From NCBI GenBank assembly GCA_040510375.1, contig JBEVJC010000018.1:3431-67430 (forward strand): DNA of 64,000 nucleotides, written 5' to 3'. Position numbers and translations under genes: made by a program. The notes beneath the pieces were generated by a model that was not told where the DNA came from, did no database searches, and was given only the letters and a program-made list of their open reading frames with translations. Source of the stretch: JBEVJC01 sp040510375 (GTDB lineage: Bacteria > Bacteroidota > Bacteroidia > Chitinophagales > Chitinophagaceae). Shown here in pieces: positions 60,686 through 64,000 of the stretch (positions are counted from its first letter, which is position 1; each line of letters opens with the position of its first letter).

Positions 60686-62260
60686 CTATGAAAGGCTGAA
60701 TTGCGCAGCCTTTTTTTTTATTTCTTCCACTACCCGTTCCCCGTCCATCGCCGCACTTACAATTCCCCCTGCATAACCCGCCCCTTCAGCGCATGGATAA
60801 AGATTTTTCACCTGTACATGATGCAGGTTCACCGGATCACGTGGGATGCGGATTGGTGAGGAAGTCCTGGACTCCGTAGCCACTACAACCGCTTCATTCG
60901 TGAAGTAGCCTTTCATTTTTTTCCCAAATTCGCGGAATGCTTTCTGAAGGCTGCTGTTAATAAATGGTGGCAGTACCGTGTTAAGACCGGCACTTTGTAA
61001 TCCCGGAAGATAAGAACATGGTGGAAGGGTTGCTGATACATTAGTATTGGTAAAATCCACCATACGTTGTGCCGGTGCCACGAATTTACCACCGCCTGCG
61101 GTAAAGGCCTGTTGCTCCACCGATCGCTGGAAGGCGAGGGCGGCAAGCGGACCCTGGTTGCTGAATTGTTTCAGGTCCTGTTCTTCTACTGTCACCACCA
61201 TACCACTATTGGCAAATGGATTATTTCTTTTGGACGGACTCCATCCGTTAACCACCAGTTCACCTGCCGAGGTAGCTGCCGGTGCAATAATGCCACCGGG
61301 GCACATACAAAAAGAGAACACACCTTTGCCATCTACCTGTTGCACCAGTGAATAAGATGCTGGAGGAAGAAAGGGATCGCGGACAGCCTGGTGGTATTGT
61401 ACACTATCAATAAGTGATTGGGGATGTTCGATCCTCACACCAAGTGCGAATGGCTTTGATTCGATTTTAATTTTTTTATGGTGCAGCAGTTCAAAGATAT
61501 CACGGGCAGAATGACCCGTTGCCAGGATCACGTATGGTGAAGAAAAGCGATCACCATCAGCGGTATGTACAGTGCGTATGTTATTGTTCTCAATGGTAAG
61601 ATCTGTTACTTTTTTCCCAAATAAAAAATCACCTCCGCATTCAATAATCTTATCGCGCATGGCGGTAATTATCTGTGGTAATTTATTGGTACCAATATGC
61701 GGATGTGCTTCATAGAGAATTTTTTCTTCTGCACCAAAATGGACAAAGAGATGGAGGATACGATTAATGTCTCCGCGTTTTGAACTTCTGGTATATAATT
61801 TACCGTCGCTGTAAGTTCCGGCACCTCCTTCCCCAAAGCAATAATTACTTTCAGGATTTACTTCCCCATTTTTATTAAGAAGTGCCAGGTCGCGGCGTCT
61901 GGCACGTACATCTTTTCCCCGCTCCAGGATAATTGGTTTGATACCAAGTTCCAGCAGGCGAAGTGCAGCGAAAAGTCCTGCTGGTCCTGCGCCGATAATA
62001 ATGACAGACTGGCTGGCCTGGCGTACATCCCTGAAGGTAAATGTCATTCCTGGCCGGTGGTGAAAAGGTTCGTTAATAAAAACATTAAGGGTCAGGTTGA
62101 TCCATACCTGGCGGGAACGCGCGTCCACACTATGTTTGACAATATTGTAGCCGGTAATGGAATGCAGGCTGGTGGCTTCTGCAGCTGCGATCGCTTCTTT
62201 TACTGAACGATCATTCGTGGCTTCCGAAGGAAGTAATTTAAGGGTAATACTCTTTTGCAT
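60686..62260 (-). CDS. FAD-dependent dehydrogenase (COG2509-type)
   Basis: A 524-residue flavoprotein. An N-terminal alpha/beta domain (residues 1-85) precedes the FAD dinucleotide motif IIIGAGPAGLFAALRLLELG (about 88-107). Later pieces are YCFGEGGAGTYSDGKLYTRS and the C-terminal CAEGAGYAGGIVSAAMDGERV, characteristic of this family. Its substrate is unknown. A -7 box TAATTTTG on the minus strand (62298-62305) lies 37 bases before its ATG. Confidence 0.88.
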   Translation of the reverse strand: MQKSITLKLLPSEATNDRSVKEAIAAAEATSLHSITGYNIVKHSVDARSRQVWINLTLNVFINEPFHHRPGMTFTFRDVRQASQSVIIIGAGPAGLFAALRLLELGIKPIILERGKDVRARRRDLALLNKNGEVNPESNYCFGEGGAGTYSDGKLYTRSSKRGDINRILHLFVHFGAEEKILYEAHPHIGTNKLPQIITAMRDKIIECGGDFLFGKKVTDLTIENNNIRTVHTADGDRFSSPYVILATGHSARDIFELLHHKKIKIESKPFALGVRIEHPQSLIDSVQYHQAVRDPFLPPASYSLVQQVDGKGVFSFCMCPGGIIAPAATSAGELVVNGWSPSKRNNPFANSGMVVTVEEQDLKQFSNQGPLAALAFQRSVEQQAFTAGGGKFVAPAQRMVDFTNTNVSATLPPCSYLPGLQSAGLNTVLPPFINSSLQKAFREFGKKMKGYFTNEAVVVATESRTSSPIRIPRDPVNLHHVQVKNLYPCAEGAGYAGGIVSAAMDGERVVEEIKKKAAQFSLS

Positions 62261-62809
62261 GTCTGGGCAGGTTTTTATCCTGAAACAGTTAAGACAGCAA
62301 AATTAAGGGTATAATTTTTTAGTTGGGAAATGTCCTGTTATCACCCATACGGGCTACTGGCCGGACAGGCATAAAGGTGAAAAAAAAATCTTTTAAAATT
62401 TTGGGTGAAAGCACTCAAGTTTTCTTGCGAGGTATTGGAAATATCAATATCTTCAAAATGTCCGATCGTTATTACTCCCCGAGCCGGTTTTATAGTGTCA
62501 TCAGATGAAGTAATACACCGGTGCAGACCTGAGGCATCCCAACAATAATTAAACATTGACAAGAGAAAAAAACCACCGGGCAACCGTGGCGGTTACTGGC
62601 ATGATTATACGTTGATACAAGCAAATCATACAGTTAATTAAGTACTATGGAAAAAGATAAAAAAGTAAGTAATAAAAATTTTTTTTAGAAAAATAGAATG
62701 GTGATATTCGCCGTCCTGTCCAACTTTTTTTATTGACACTGTGTGGAGATTTATTTGGACCAATTCAAACAAGTTTAGTTAAAGAGCGATATAAACTGCT
62801 ATCCGACAG
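62261..62809. other. Intergenic region upstream of dnaA
   Basis: About 550 bases between divergent genes. It holds the -7 box of the flavoprotein gene, a minus-strand hairpin AACCGCC/GGTGGTT with a T-tract (62564-62594) and an AT-rich stretch (62640-62700). I find no exact DnaA box here. Short frames at 62323-62508 and on the opposite strand have no convincing features. Confidence 0.5.
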
Positions 62810-64000
62810 ATGGAGAAAAATGCTGAAAAAGTCTGGGTTAATTGTTTAAAGATCATCAAGGATATTGTTGAATGGCAGCATTACAAAACATGGTTCGAGC
62901 CGATTACTCCTGTTTCAATTAAAAGCAACATATTAGTCATCCAGGTACCGAGTCAATTCTTTTTCGAGTATTTGGAAGAACATTATGTAAATTTATTAGC
63001 GAAGACGTTGAAGCGTGAGTTGGGGAAAGATGCAAGACTGGAGTACCGCATCATGGTCGACAGTGGCAATAGCAAGAACAAGCCATTAACGATGGATGTG
63101 ACCGGTCAGGGATTCAAAACTTTTTCAAACAACGAAATGGATTTTCCGCTGGTCATAAATAATCCCGTTAAAAATCCGTTTGTTATTCCGGGTTTGAAAA
63201 AGATGCAGATCGACCCGCAGCTTAATCATATTTATACATTTGATGCGTTTGTGGAGGGAGATTGTAACCGGGTAGCGCGCAGGGCCGGTAAAACGGTGGC
63301 GGAGAAACCGGGAACCAATTCCTTCAATCCCCTGGTTATATATGGTGGGGTGGGTCTGGGTAAAACCCATCTGGCCCAGTCGATCGGGAATGAGGTAAAG
63401 AGGATGCATCCCAATAAGGTGGTCCTGTATGTCAGTTCCGAAAAGTTCATCAACCAGTTCATGGACCATAGCCGGAACAACGCGATTAATGATTTCATCC
63501 ATTTTTACCAGCTGATTGATGTGCTCATCATTGATGATGTGCAATTTTTTGCGAAGGCGGAAAAAAGCCAGGATGCGTTTTTTGCCATCTTCAATCATTT
63601 ACATCAGTCGCATAAACAATTGATCCTGACTTCGGACAAATCGCCGAAGGACCTGGACGGGGTGCAGGAGCGTTTGCTCAGCCGTTTCCGTTGGGGGCTC
63701 AGTGCTGATCTGCAGATCCCGGATTACGAAGTTCGGATTGAGATCCTGGAGAAAAAGATGAAGAATGACGGGCTGGAAATGCCAAAGGAAGTAGTTAAGT
63801 ACCTGGCCTATAATATTAATAGTAATGTACGTGAACTAGAAGGTGCATTGATCTCTTTGCTGGCGCAATCTTCGCTGAACAAGAGAGAGATCGATCTGGA
63901 CCTTGCAAAAAGAGTGCTGAGGAATTTTGTGAAAACGAGCAGTAAAGAAATTACCATCGACACCATTCAGAAAATGGTTTGCGAATTTTTCGATGTGTCA
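62810..64000 (+). CDS. dnaA: Chromosomal replication initiator DnaA (3' partial)
   Basis: The gene starts ATG at 62810 (MEKNAEKVWVNCLKII) and is open to the end of the window (397 codons). Domain I includes YKTWFEPITPVSI; the AAA+ domain has Walker A GGVGLGKTHLAQ (about residue 182), Walker B VLIIDDVQFF, sensor 1 LILTSDKSPKDL and the arginine-finger box VQERLLSRFRWGL, with NVRELEGALISLL in the lid. The DNA-binding domain IV is cut off by the window edge. DnaA binds oriC and opens it for replication. Confidence 0.97.
   Translation, partial: MEKNAEKVWVNCLKIIKDIVEWQHYKTWFEPITPVSIKSNILVIQVPSQFFFEYLEEHYVNLLAKTLKRELGKDARLEYRIMVDSGNSKNKPLTMDVTGQGFKTFSNNEMDFPLVINNPVKNPFVIPGLKKMQIDPQLNHIYTFDAFVEGDCNRVARRAGKTVAEKPGTNSFNPLVIYGGVGLGKTHLAQSIGNEVKRMHPNKVVLYVSSEKFINQFMDHSRNNAINDFIHFYQLIDVLIIDDVQFFAKAEKSQDAFFAIFNHLHQSHKQLILTSDKSPKDLDGVQERLLSRFRWGLSADLQIPDYEVRIEILEKKMKNDGLEMPKEVVKYLAYNINSNVRELEGALISLLAQSSLNKREIDLDLAKRVLRNFVKTSSKEITIDTIQKMVCEFFDVS

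Noticed and set aside
62323..62508. 61-residue frame upstream of dnaA
   Set aside because: TTG start, basic low-information sequence and no conserved motif; it overlaps an opposite-strand frame of equal quality.
62261..62809. Replication origin directly upstream of dnaA
   Set aside because: There is AT-rich DNA, but I found no exact TTATNCACA box in it, so I do not call an origin here.

Overview
The window looks like chromosomal DNA of a Bacteroidota bacterium, most likely of the Chitinophagaceae. The evidence is the sequence itself: promoters follow the Bacteroidota form (-33 TTTG, -7 TAnnTTTG), Shine-Dalgarno sites are mostly absent, and the gene families are typical of that phylum (PorD/DUF4835, DUF4296, DUF1573 pairs, GLPGLI protein with a beta-barrel partner, DUF4254 next to a GT9 glycosyltransferase, FecR/sigma relics, fused E1 alpha/beta). 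I cannot name the species.

Layout. 0-7 kb: the 3' part of an OmpA-like gene, bamD-rpoZ, the overlapping coaBC-porD-DUF4296 operon, and scoAB. 7-14 kb: an AT-rich signalling islet with three NarL-type response regulators, two HisKA_3-type sensor kinases, two seven-helix-like membrane proteins, a methyltransferase and very short open frames. 14-20 kb: a small secreted Cys protein, GLPGLI plus outer-membrane barrel, kduD/kduI and a tRNA-Met. 20-29.9 kb: AraC regulator, M81 lipoprotein, aminotransferase, DUF1573 pair, fused E1 dehydrogenase, PhzF, DUF393, YebC. 30-31.4 kb: a three-gene operon that resembles a toxin-antitoxin-chaperone (TAC) locus. 31.5-38.5 kb: transporters, DedA, DUF4254 and GT9. 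38.6-39.4 kb: a truncated sigma/anti-sigma pair. 39.6-56.5 kb: ABC-F ATPase, DnaJ-like protein, a low-complexity secreted protein, transporters, a row of oxidoreductases, MscS, a CvpA-CAP fusion, a charged helical protein under a double-operator promoter, and a NatAB-type exporter. 56.7-60 kb: a hybrid kinase divergent from an HPt protein and a LytTR regulator, together a complete phosphorelay. The window ends with a COG2509 flavoprotein and dnaA, which runs off the right edge.

The best candidates for something undescribed are: (1) the 9.5-9.7 kb unit, a 21-codon frame with highly-expressed-type codons, then a GAAA-capped hairpin whose T-tract runs into the TTG start of a membrane-sensor operon (peptide gene or attenuator); (2) the whole 7-14 kb signalling islet; (3) the TAC-like operon; (4) two identical-form dyads bracketing a -7 box at 53.9 kb; and (5) a recurrent TAnnTTTG-N4-ATG arrangement that implies leaderless mRNAs. 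All functions are inferred by reading the sequence; no database search was possible.
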